Origin: Pseudomonas arcuscaelestis
Lineage (GTDB): Bacteria; Pseudomonadota; Gammaproteobacteria; Pseudomonadales; Pseudomonadaceae
Length of the DNA stretch: 64,000 bases
Direction of reading: 5' to 3'
Assembly (NCBI RefSeq): GCF_016881005.1
Contig: NZ_JACOPV010000012.1
Coordinates: 1 to 64,000 of the forward strand
A model generated the notes under the pieces. The model ran no database searches and had not been told where the DNA came from. It saw only the letters and a program-made list of their open reading frames with translations. Of the stretch, positions 7,058-15,038 are shown piece by piece. The position numbers and the translations under genes are program-made. How positions within the stretch are numbered: position 1 is the first letter of the stretch; every line of letters starts with the position of its first letter.

Positions 7058-8857
7058 TCAACCGCCGTGGGCGGGAACAATGGCCTTGCGTTCGGTGGTG
7101 GCCAACCAGCTCATGTGCTCGCGGGACAGTTCAACACCGACCACTTCGAATACGGCCGGGCCCATGTCCTCGGCTTGCGGGCTCGCCATCAGCGCTTCGA
7201 CGCGCTCAAGGTAGCGCTCGGTCGATTGGTACTGCGCGTGCAGTTCCTTGATGGAGGTGTTGTTGGCGTGCAGCTCCAGCACCGCGCCGATCACCGGAAT
7301 CCAGCCGATTGCAAACACGATCAGGTCTTTCCAGGCCAGCTCCAGCCCAGGCAAGGTGGTGTGCTTGAAGAAGGAATAGAAGGACAGCAGCAATACACAG
7401 AGGATCACTGGAATGCAGATGGTCGCCTTGACTACGCGCTCGATCTTCTCGTGCTTGAGGTGCAGGCGATGCCGGGCTTTGTGGTAGTACGCGCGCTGCG
7501 CGGTAATCCAGTCGTTAAGCACTTTGCTGCGCTCTACAGGAAGCACGCTGGTGTTGTTGCCACCCAGCGAAGCCTGCCTTATCAGCGAGACGATGGTGCG
7601 GCGCTTGTCCTGGCCTTGGGCCGGTAGCCGTTGCGCCAGCGAAGCGTTGCCTTGCGGATCGACCTGGCCCAGTGCTTGCCAGAAGAATTCGATACGTAAC
7701 GACTCGGAAACCGCGCGGTAAAAGGCGTAGCGGAATTTGGTCCGGTTGGGCTTGGCCCGCAGGTACCAGAGGAATGACAGCACGAACAGGCAGACATAGC
7801 CCGCCAGCACCAACGCGACCGGGAGGATTTTTGCGTAGAACAGGAACACGCTGGTCAACAGCAGGGTCAGCCCGGCCACTGTACGGTGGGTGCGGTCGGT
7901 CTTGAGTTGCATGGCGTTGGCCAGGCCGTCGAAACGCTGGAACAGTTCGCCTATCGATTTCAGGTCGGCAGAGCGCTGGCTGTAGAACGGCTGGTCGTCG
8001 CTCGGCCAATGGCCTTGGCTCTTGCTGTTCTGGGCAAGGGTACGGCTCGACCGGTTCAACTCGCGCAGGTGTTCCAGGGTATTGGCCGGCGGTTTGTCGC
8101 TGACGCTGACACCTTCGGCACCGGCACTGAGGATGTAACCGCAGTGTTGATCGATGGCACTGGCAGACTGACGATTGGCGCTGATGCGGTAAACCGGCAC
8201 GGTGTCGACGTCGTGCAGGTAGCGGCTGATGTCGTTGCGCAGCTGGCTGGAGGTGTCGCGCGTGCGCGCCAACAGTTCCAGCGGTTGCAGCGCCTGCAAG
8301 GTGATGTGCTCGGTGCCGCCGGGCTTGGGCTGCGCTCCGCGATTGGCTGAAAGGTTGCCATCCCAGATCACCACCAGAACATCGGACTTGTTGAGCAGGT
8401 AATCACCCAGGTTGCAGTAGGCCTGTTGGCGCTCGCTCACTTGTGGCAGCTCCAGTACCGGCAGGCCGAGCGCCTTAAGCTCGGCGTGGAGCGCGTCGAA
8501 GGTCTCTAGCGCTGCGCCGTGGAAGTCTTCGCGGTAGTGCGCCAGCGGCATTGGAAACACCGTTACCGGCTCTACCGGCAAGCCTTCCTTTCGCAGCGCC
8601 AGGGCGGTTCTGGCGATCAGTTGATCGGCCCCTTCGGCAAGCCCGGTGATCACCCGCAGGGCCAGGTCGGGGTACTTTCGGCGCAATGACGCAATCAGCT
8701 CACGGAACTGACGTTCAATGCGCGCAGCGTCCTGGGTGAGAACGTCGCGATGCCCGCTGACACCGATGACGATGGAAAGGGGTTGGCTCATACCTGTGGA
8801 TTCACTCATCAATCGGAGAGCATCCGGCGCACCGGGGCTACTGCCTAAACTTGACAT
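7058..8857 (-). CDS. SLOG-domain protein with four C-terminal membrane segments
   Basis: 599 residues from the ATG at 8855-8857 (GTAAAGGC upstream); later ATGs lack a good binding site. Residues about 24-190 form a Rossmann-like SLOG domain: 'IVIGVSGHRDVL', 'RVITGLAEGADQLIA', 'SDVLVVIWDG', as in nucleotide-ligand-sensing SLOG proteins. Four hydrophobic helices follow, two near 328-370 and two near 472-530. The last pair is flanked by charged helices ('KHEKIERVVKA', 'YQSTERYLERVEALM') that recall SLATT-type membrane domains. A nucleotide-like signal could be sensed in the cytoplasm and coupled to a membrane pore or scaffold. It is the first gene of the operon with the patatin and is divergent from the STAND gene. 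Known: SLOG and SLATT domains recur in predicted conflict systems. Inferred: the role here. Confidence 0.8.
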   Translation of the reverse strand: MSSLGSSPGAPDALRLMSESTGMSQPLSIVIGVSGHRDVLTQDAARIERQFRELIASLRRKYPDLALRVITGLAEGADQLIARTALALRKEGLPVEPVTVFPMPLAHYREDFHGAALETFDALHAELKALGLPVLELPQVSERQQAYCNLGDYLLNKSDVLVVIWDGNLSANRGAQPKPGGTEHITLQALQPLELLARTRDTSSQLRNDISRYLHDVDTVPVYRISANRQSASAIDQHCGYILSAGAEGVSVSDKPPANTLEHLRELNRSSRTLAQNSKSQGHWPSDDQPFYSQRSADLKSIGELFQRFDGLANAMQLKTDRTHRTVAGLTLLLTSVFLFYAKILPVALVLAGYVCLFVLSFLWYLRAKPNRTKFRYAFYRAVSESLRIEFFWQALGQVDPQGNASLAQRLPAQGQDKRRTIVSLIRQASLGGNNTSVLPVERSKVLNDWITAQRAYYHKARHRLHLKHEKIERVVKATICIPVILCVLLLSFYSFFKHTTLPGLELAWKDLIVFAIGWIPVIGAVLELHANNTSIKELHAQYQSTERYLERVEALMASPQAEDMGPAVFEVVGVELSREHMSWLATTERKAIVPAHGG

Positions 8858-9040
8858 GACATCAATGTGCCTTTACTCAAAGAGCGCCAGCATATCGAGG
8901 TGAGATAAGGATGAGGAGGCGTACATGGACATTATTATGAAAAACTTTCCGATTATTGCGTGGCAGCTCCAATTCAGCTTTAAATGTTACTTGATATTGA
9001 TTGGCCATTATCGGCTTCGAGCTCGCTCACGGACGTCTTC
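8858..9040. promoter_or_regulatory. Divergent promoter region of the SLOG/patatin and STAND genes
   Basis: A short AT-rich interval separates the two arms of the module. It carries the SLOG ribosome binding site on the minus strand and an exceptionally strong AGGAGG at 8914-8919 on the plus strand that serves a small upstream ORF rather than the STAND start. No clear operator palindrome is visible. Confidence 0.5.
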
Positions 9041-9131
9041 ATGCAAAATGACAGCAGCACAGTCAGGGAAATCAGGGTCTTCCTTTCCTCAACCTTCAAG
9101 GATATGCAGGCCGAGCGACACTACCTGCTGA
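8925..9131 (+). CDS. Possible upstream ORF overlapping the STAND gene start
   Basis: 68 codons from an ATG at 8925, five bases after AGGAGG, the best ribosome binding site in the area. It opens with MDIIMKNFPIIAWQLQF and is in a different frame from the STAND gene, overlapping its first 100-150 bases. The tail is basic and Ser-rich like an out-of-frame read. It could be a leader peptide coupling translation, or show that the STAND N-terminus has suffered a frameshift. Confidence 0.3.
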   Translation: MDIIMKNFPIIAWQLQFSFKCYLILIGHYRLRARSRTSSCKMTAAQSGKSGSSFPQPSRICRPSDTTC

Positions 9132-12100
9132 CACGGGTATTTCCCGAAGTGCGTGAGGCGTGTGAAAGCCGAGGCGTGGGGTTTACTGAAATTGACCTGC
9201 GCTGGGGCATCACCGAGCAGGAAGCTGAAAAAGGCACAACCGTCGCAGTCTGCCTGAAAGAAATCGACCGCTGCCGTGACTTCCCACCGTTCTTTATCGG
9301 CTTTCTGGGCGAGCGCTATGGCTGGGTTCCAGACCAGGCGATGCTCAATGACTACCTGCAGGGTAAGGAGCTCAGCGAGTACGTCGGCACGATTCAGACG
9401 GCGCTGGACAAGAATATCAGCGTGACTGAGCTTGAGTTCGACTACGCGCTTGAGGGGCAGCAGCAGGGCCGTGCCGAAGCGCTGTTCTATTTGCGCAGCA
9501 CCGCGCTGACCAGTGAACTGTACAGTCAGTCTGGCGGCGCGCAGGCCACCGATTTTTACGACCCGGGCCATGGCAAACTTGAGGTGCTCAAGCACAAGCT
9601 GCGCGCTTCAGGCGTCATCGAAATCGATAACTACGAATCGGTTGAAGCCTTTGGCGAGTCGGTAAAGGCGCAGTTGCTGCAGGAGCTGGACCGCCGTTAT
9701 CCGGAAAAGCAGGGCGCCCTGGCTTTGCTGCGCCTCCCGCATGAGAACTTTGCCAGCACGCGGCTGAAATTCTATGTGCCGCCAACAGGGTCTTGCGAGG
9801 CGGTATTGGGCTATTGCCATAGCCGGCTGAGTGGCAAAGAACAACGACCTGCGCTGATTATCGGTGAACCGGGAGCGGGCAAAAGCGCCTTGATGGCTTA
9901 TCTGGCGCGCAACCTGCCGCGCCAGCCACTGCTTGCAGGCGCCAGGGTCCTCGACTTTCACGTCGGTGCCGATGGTAAACGGGGTATCGATCAGTGGCTT
10001 GACGACATTCAGGTGTTGCTTGAAGGCCGCGTGACGCCAGAGCAAGCATTGACGCAAGTGCCTGCTGGAAACGAAAAGTGGCAGGCCCTGGTCCAGCTGC
10101 TGTCGCGAAGCGTCGCCGCGGCGCAAGGCAAGCCGCTTATCCTGCTCCTGGATGGTATCGAGCGCTTCGATAACTCAAGCCAGGTGCTGCGGCAGTTCCA
10201 GAAGCTGTCCTTGCCTGACCAGGTCATCGTCATTCTGTCGGCGACACCGAGCCTGGATGCAGGCGAGGAGGCGGTCTGGCGCTATGGGCTTGAGCGCGCG
10301 GATGCGGCGCTGCTGCGCAAAATGATCGATACCTACACCCTCAACTACCGCAAGCGTCTACCGGACGCGCTGGTCAACCAGCTGATCCAGGCGCCAGCAA
10401 TGACCTTGCCGGTGTACATGCGGGTTGTCCTCGAACAAATGCGCATTCGTTCGGCCCATGAAACGCTTGAGAAAGATATTCAGGTGTTGCTCAGTCATGC
10501 GGATGTTGGAAGCCTGTTCCGCTCGATGCTCACTGCCTGGGACCTTGACCTGAGCACGACAAACCATCCGCAGGTCGTGACCCGGGCGGCACAGTACCTG
10601 TGCGCCTCGCGGGCGGGGCTTTCCGAGCGCCAACTGGCCTTGCTGCTGGCAAGCGACAACGATGCGCCCGAAGGCGATAGCGGGCAGAAACGCGCTGCGC
10701 AGCTGCTCATGAGTCGTGTGCTCTCGGTTTTGCGTCCTTACCTGGTGCGCTATGAGGGGCGTGAGCAACTGATGCATTCGTCGTTGCAGTCTGCCGTCAT
10801 GCAGGGTGCACATGAAATCCTTGTTCGCCAGGAAATCATTCACATCGTGGGATGGGCGAGCAATGGCCAGGATCCATCGCTGAGTAATGCGCTGGGCAGC
10901 TTCACCCCGCTGGTCATCGCCGAGCGCATTTTCCAGGCCTGTGAGCTGCTTGCCCTGGATTCTGAAGACGCCGTGGCCTTGGACACGCTGAGTTGGGACC
11001 TGCAAAAGCCGCTTTGCGTCGTGGCCTGCTACCAGTCTGCCCCGGCAACCTTGATGCAAGCCTTCGCCACGCTCGGTGCTCAACAGCCAGAGCCTGCTCA
11101 GGCGATAGCGAGTATCACCGCCGCCTGGAAAGCCTGCTCGCCGCTCTGGTTTCCGCTGGCGGTCGAGGATCTGGCGGTTTGCAACCAGATTACCCACCAG
11201 TTCATCGACCTTTCGTACAACGCGCTGTGCGAAGCCTGGTGCGCATTTGTTGCCGAATTGATTGCCGGCCGCTTTGACAGCAACCTCACGCTACAGGCGC
11301 GTAACAACGCCAACCTGGCCGCGATGTACATTGCCAGTCGGCGCCCGGAAAAGGCGGAACACCTTCAACGGCAGGTGTTGGCGCAGTTTGAAGCCGCGTT
11401 CGGCAAGGACCATCCAGAAGTCGGCAAAGTATTGGCGGTCATTGCGCTTGCCCGCTATCAGCAAGGTGATCTTGCAGAGGCGGCGAGCCTCGGGAGCAAA
11501 GCTTACAAGATCCAGTTGGCGGCTTATCCGCACGGCAATCGAGACCTGGTACAGATCCTCAGCAACCTCGGTTTGATCTACCGGGACCTGGGAAAACTCG
11601 ACGCGGCAGAAGCAATGCTGCTCGAGGGTTTCAAAATGGCGGCCAAGGTTTTCGACGCGTTCGACATCGAGTTCATTACCCTGACGGTCGTTCTGGCGGA
11701 CACCTACTGCGATAAACAGGACTACATCCGCGCTCGCGCATTCGCTGCCAAAGCGCTGGAAGCTGCTGGAGACTCGCTACCCAGCTGGCATCCGACCCAC
11801 ATCCATGCGCTAGTGACTTATGCGAACGTGTGCGCGGGCCTGGACAAAGTCAAGGATGCCACGGAGGCCTACCAGATCGCCTACGCAATTTTTGTTGATA
11901 CGGCGCCCGATGACCATCAACAGCTCTACACGCTGGAGTGCAACCTGGGGCAATTGTTGCTCAAGCAAGGCATGCTGGTTGAAGCGCAAGAAGTGCTGGG
12001 CAATGCCGTCGAGCGCAGTCGACACTTTCCTGCAGCGACCGGGGACGGCAGTAGCGCCCAGGAGATGTTCAACCAGTGCCTTACGTTCAGGTTGGACCAA

Positions 12101-12781
12101 CAGCACCTTGAGGCTGAGCTGGCACACCGTCGGCTCATGGCCAGAGACCCGGCTACACGCTGCGGCCTGGTGATGTACCTGAACAATCTGGCCGTGGAAT
12201 ATAAAGACAGTGGCCAGTTCTTGATGGCGGAACAGTGCTTCCTGGAAGCCCTGGACATCGCCAAAGACCTGAGTGAGATAGACACGGCTGACCGGGCCAT
12301 CGTGTTCAATGGCCTGGCGGCTTTGCGTGAAGAACAGAACCGCCTGGAGGAGGCCGAGCAGCTGTTTGTGCAAGTGTTGTATTTGCGTGAATCGGCATTT
12401 GCCGGCAACGATCAGCGCATCGCTCATTCTTGCTACCGGCTCGGCTCGGTCTACTTCAAGCAAGAGCGCTATGAGGAGGCAGAGGCCTATCTTGCGCGTG
12501 GTGTCGCAACCTTCAAAAGCGTCAGAAAGGCAGATGTCCGCGCGTTCGCCGACTGCCTGAGCATGTACGGCATGGTGCTGAAAAGAGTGGCCCGATTGGA
12601 GAACGCTCGCGCGCAGATGAAGGAGGCAATTGCGCTGTACAAGAAGTGTGGGCATGCGGCGGCCTCAATGATTACCGGGCTGTCGCGCGAGATTCACGAG
12701 ATCAACATGCAACTTGGCGATGCCGGTGCAGTAGCCGGCGTTGGGGCGACACCGAACTGGTGGAAACCCTGGACCTGGTAA
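8984..12781 (+). CDS. DUF4062 - STAND/NACHT-like ATPase - TPR protein
   Basis: 1,265 residues from the ATG at 8984; the ATG at 9041 is an equal or better start because the conserved part begins just after it. Order of parts: DUF4062 (about 25-190; 'VFLSSTFKDMQAER', 'DLRWGITEQEAE', 'PFFIGFLGERYGWVP'); P-loop ATPase with Walker A GEPGAGKS (about 296-303) and Walker B LILLLDGIERF (about 386-396); a helical and winged-helix-like region; then kinesin-light-chain-like TPRs from about 765 to 1,240. This DUF4062-NTPase-TPR layout recalls eukaryotic TEP1/NPHP3-type proteins and bacterial STAND sensors, in which repeats bind a trigger and ATP-driven oligomerisation activates the N-terminal domain. It is divergent from the SLOG/patatin operon, so a shared role in phage or stress sensing is plausible but inferred. 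No membrane segment is seen. Confidence 0.85.
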   Translation: MLLDIDWPLSASSSLTDVFMQNDSSTVREIRVFLSSTFKDMQAERHYLLTRVFPEVREACESRGVGFTEIDLRWGITEQEAEKGTTVAVCLKEIDRCRDFPPFFIGFLGERYGWVPDQAMLNDYLQGKELSEYVGTIQTALDKNISVTELEFDYALEGQQQGRAEALFYLRSTALTSELYSQSGGAQATDFYDPGHGKLEVLKHKLRASGVIEIDNYESVEAFGESVKAQLLQELDRRYPEKQGALALLRLPHENFASTRLKFYVPPTGSCEAVLGYCHSRLSGKEQRPALIIGEPGAGKSALMAYLARNLPRQPLLAGARVLDFHVGADGKRGIDQWLDDIQVLLEGRVTPEQALTQVPAGNEKWQALVQLLSRSVAAAQGKPLILLLDGIERFDNSSQVLRQFQKLSLPDQVIVILSATPSLDAGEEAVWRYGLERADAALLRKMIDTYTLNYRKRLPDALVNQLIQAPAMTLPVYMRVVLEQMRIRSAHETLEKDIQVLLSHADVGSLFRSMLTAWDLDLSTTNHPQVVTRAAQYLCASRAGLSERQLALLLASDNDAPEGDSGQKRAAQLLMSRVLSVLRPYLVRYEGREQLMHSSLQSAVMQGAHEILVRQEIIHIVGWASNGQDPSLSNALGSFTPLVIAERIFQACELLALDSEDAVALDTLSWDLQKPLCVVACYQSAPATLMQAFATLGAQQPEPAQAIASITAAWKACSPLWFPLAVEDLAVCNQITHQFIDLSYNALCEAWCAFVAELIAGRFDSNLTLQARNNANLAAMYIASRRPEKAEHLQRQVLAQFEAAFGKDHPEVGKVLAVIALARYQQGDLAEAASLGSKAYKIQLAAYPHGNRDLVQILSNLGLIYRDLGKLDAAEAMLLEGFKMAAKVFDAFDIEFITLTVVLADTYCDKQDYIRARAFAAKALEAAGDSLPSWHPTHIHALVTYANVCAGLDKVKDATEAYQIAYAIFVDTAPDDHQQLYTLECNLGQLLLKQGMLVEAQEVLGNAVERSRHFPAATGDGSSAQEMFNQCLTFRLDQQHLEAELAHRRLMARDPATRCGLVMYLNNLAVEYKDSGQFLMAEQCFLEALDIAKDLSEIDTADRAIVFNGLAALREEQNRLEEAEQLFVQVLYLRESAFAGNDQRIAHSCYRLGSVYFKQERYEEAEAYLARGVATFKSVRKADVRAFADCLSMYGMVLKRVARLENARAQMKEAIALYKKCGHAAASMITGLSREIHEINMQLGDAGAVAGVGATPNWWKPWTW

Positions 12782-12816
12782 TTGAGCCTCACAACGTAGA
12801 GTGTGATGCGTAGCGC

Positions 12817-13060
12817 TCAGCCACCTACCAGATAGGTTCCAAGCGGAGTCTGATGTCTGGGCTCGGCATGCGGCGGTTTACCCAAAGCCTGGGCCCGCTG
12901 CGCCGCCTGGATCAGTTGCATGTTGCGGTTGCGTAGCTGTACGTTGCGCCCAACCCGCAGGTTGGAGCGCGCCGCCAGTGTTTCAGCCTGCTGGTACTCG
13001 CCCTGTTGAAGGCGCAGTACACCGAGGTAATGCAGCGTTGCAGGATTGTTCGGCTGGGGT
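12817..13060 (-). pseudogene. 3' remnant of a TPR-protein gene
   Basis: About 80 codons ending at a TGA (12817-12819) encode a typical TPR tail ('PNNPATLHYLGVLRLQQGEY', then 'QQAETLAARSN', 'RNRNMQLIQAAQRAQ'). Upstream the same frame runs into the antisense of the LuxR gene with no start or binding site, so the 5' part is missing. It is likely a scar left when the accessory block to its left was inserted. Confidence 0.6.
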
Positions 13061-13136
13061 GGGTGCGGGCGCTTTATAGACTGGGCCCGTGACCTGAAGT
13101 TCCCGCTGCTACAGCCCCGAAACCGCCGGTGCGTCG

Positions 13137-13709
13137 TCAGTTCAATACGATGATCTTCGACACCAGCTCCGCACTGTTCTTCGCCTGCAACTTCTTCATC
13201 AGCCGCGCCCGGTGCACCTCCACCGTGCGGTGCGAGATGTCCAGCTTGCGCCCGATCTCCTTGCAGGTCAGGCCGTTGACGATATGCGCCGAGATTTCCC
13301 GCTCCCTGGGCGTGAGGTTGACCGTGGACCGGAAGACCCGGTCCATGCGCTCGAAGTGCCACACCATCAACTGAAACGGGTCTTCCGGGGTCAGGGTGTA
13401 GCCGTTGGCCCGCGCCCAGAACACTTCGCCGTTGCGGTGTTGCATGAAGCGTTCATCCGAGTAGGCACCATTCTTGGCATGGCGCAGCCAGCTCAGGCTG
13501 CGTTCGCCGATGATGTTGAAGTCGGCCTGTGAGGGGTAGAGCTTGAGGATCAGTTCGCCAAGCAGGTCGCTGCGCTGGTAGCCGAACAGGCTCTGGAAGG
13601 CTTCGTTGAGGTCGAGCATGCGCCGGTTGCCGGTGATGACCTGCGGCGCAGGCGATACCTGGAACGCCAAGCGCTCAAGGTCTTGCAGTTGTCGGGCGGG
13701 GTCGGTCAT
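13137..13709 (-). CDS. PAS-LuxR transcriptional regulator
   Basis: 190 residues: a PAS domain at about 15-115 ('FQVSPAPQVITGNRRMLDLN', 'LFGYQRSDLLGE') and a LuxR-type helix-turn-helix at 128-188 ('LTPREREISAHIVNGLTCKE', 'SHRTVEVHRARLMKKL'). There is no receiver domain, so it probably senses a ligand directly through PAS. It is divergent from the thiolase-ligase-transporter operon, 148 bases away, and is its likely regulator. Confidence 0.85.
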   Translation of the reverse strand: MTDPARQLQDLERLAFQVSPAPQVITGNRRMLDLNEAFQSLFGYQRSDLLGELILKLYPSQADFNIIGERSLSWLRHAKNGAYSDERFMQHRNGEVFWARANGYTLTPEDPFQLMVWHFERMDRVFRSTVNLTPREREISAHIVNGLTCKEIGRKLDISHRTVEVHRARLMKKLQAKNSAELVSKIIVLN

Positions 13710-13857
13710 GGCGCTGGCCTGCCTGTTTCTTGTTCAGTGTTGCCACGCAGTATCCATCAATCGAGCTACTGATCCCTATACGTAGTTGCACGAATAGCGA
13801 GGGCTTTGCGCTTGGGGCCATTGTAGGGAACGCCTGATCAACAAAAGGACAAAAACC

Positions 13858-15036
13858 ATGGCTACCGATTCTGTCTGCATCGTCGCTGCCGCGCATTCGC
13901 GCTTTGGCCGCTTGACCGATGCCACGCTGGAAGATCTGATTGTCGATGTCACCCGCGCCGCCCTGGCTGACGCTGATGTGGCCGGCGCGGAAATTGATGC
14001 GTTGTTTCTCGGGCATTTCAATTCAGGGCTGGTCACCGATGGTTTTCCCGCGTCGCTGATGTTACAGGCCGATCCCGCGCTGCGCTTCAAACCTGCTGCT
14101 CGCTGCGAAAATGCCTGCGCCTCTGGGGCGGCGGCGATTCAGGCGGGGATCAATGCCATTCGTGCCGGCGAAGCAGAGCTGGTACTGGTGGTGGGCGCCG
14201 AGAAAATGACTGCCAATTCCACCGAGCAAGTCACCAGGTCGTTGGCCGGTGCGGGCTACCAGCATGATAGCGATGAGGCTGGGCTGAGTTTCCCACAGTT
14301 GTTCGGTTTGGCGGCTGCCCACTATGAACAGCGCTATCAGAGCCCGCTGTCGGCGATGGCGGCCATCGCCGCGAAGAACCACGCCAATGCCATGACCAAC
14401 CCGTTGGCGCAGATGCACAAAGCGATGAGTTTTGAGCACTGCAACACTGTTTCGCCGAGCAATCCATACATAGCCGAGCCACTGCGCCTGACCGACTGTT
14501 CGTTGGTGAGCGATGGCGCGGCGGCGATTGTGTTGGCGTCGAGCAAGCGGGCACGGCAGTTCCGTCGCGAGGTCGTGATCAACAGCATGGTGCAGGTCAA
14601 TGACTATCTGCCCTTGTCGCGCCGGGACTTGTTGGCCTTTGAAGGCCCGCAGCGGGCAATTCGCGCAGCGATGGACAAAGCACAGGTGAGCCTGGGCGAT
14701 CTGGGTTTCGCCGAGGTGCACGATTGTTTCACCATCGCCGAATTGCTGATTTATGAGGCCATCGGCTTGGCCCCACAAGGGCAAGGGCATCGGGCGCTGG
14801 AGGAGGGGATTGTCCAGCCCGGTGGCAAGCTGCCGGTGAACCTGTCCGGCGGGCTCAAGGCCAAGGGGCATCCGGTGGGCGCAACAGGTGTATCGATGCA
14901 TGCCTTGGCCTTTGCTCAATTGACCGGTAAGCCGATTGGCCTGGCGGCGCCGAATGCCGGGTTCGGATTGCTGTTCAACATGGGTGGGATGGCAGTGGCC
15001 AACTACGCCTCGGTGCTTCAGGCACGGAGGGCGTAA
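13858..15036 (+). CDS. Thiolase (acetyl-CoA acyltransferase, SCP2-like group)
   Basis: 392 residues starting after AAAGGACAAAAACC. The acylated Cys87 lies in 'CENACASG', and the C-terminal active-site loop 'GHPVGATG' and an HDCF motif are present. It should cleave a 3-oxoacyl-CoA with CoA, releasing acetyl-CoA, in the cytoplasm. It is first in an operon with an acyl-CoA ligase (2-base gap) and an MHS transporter. No hydratase or dehydrogenase accompanies them, which fits a substrate that is already a 3-oxo acid or becomes one on activation. The precise substrate is unknown. Confidence 0.85.
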   Translation: MATDSVCIVAAAHSRFGRLTDATLEDLIVDVTRAALADADVAGAEIDALFLGHFNSGLVTDGFPASLMLQADPALRFKPAARCENACASGAAAIQAGINAIRAGEAELVLVVGAEKMTANSTEQVTRSLAGAGYQHDSDEAGLSFPQLFGLAAAHYEQRYQSPLSAMAAIAAKNHANAMTNPLAQMHKAMSFEHCNTVSPSNPYIAEPLRLTDCSLVSDGAAAIVLASSKRARQFRREVVINSMVQVNDYLPLSRRDLLAFEGPQRAIRAAMDKAQVSLGDLGFAEVHDCFTIAELLIYEAIGLAPQGQGHRALEEGIVQPGGKLPVNLSGGLKAKGHPVGATGVSMHALAFAQLTGKPIGLAAPNAGFGLLFNMGGMAVANYASVLQARRA

Positions 15037-15038
15037 CG

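Noticed and set aside
5871-8857. CBASS operon
   Set aside because: A CapV-like patatin is present, but no cGAS/DncV-like nucleotidyltransferase or ancillary Cap gene is found nearby, so the term is not justified.
8984-12781. Assignment to the Avs family of STAND defence proteins
   Set aside because: The DUF4062 N-terminus and TPR C-terminus fit the general STAND plan, but I cannot confirm Avs-specific sequence features by eye.
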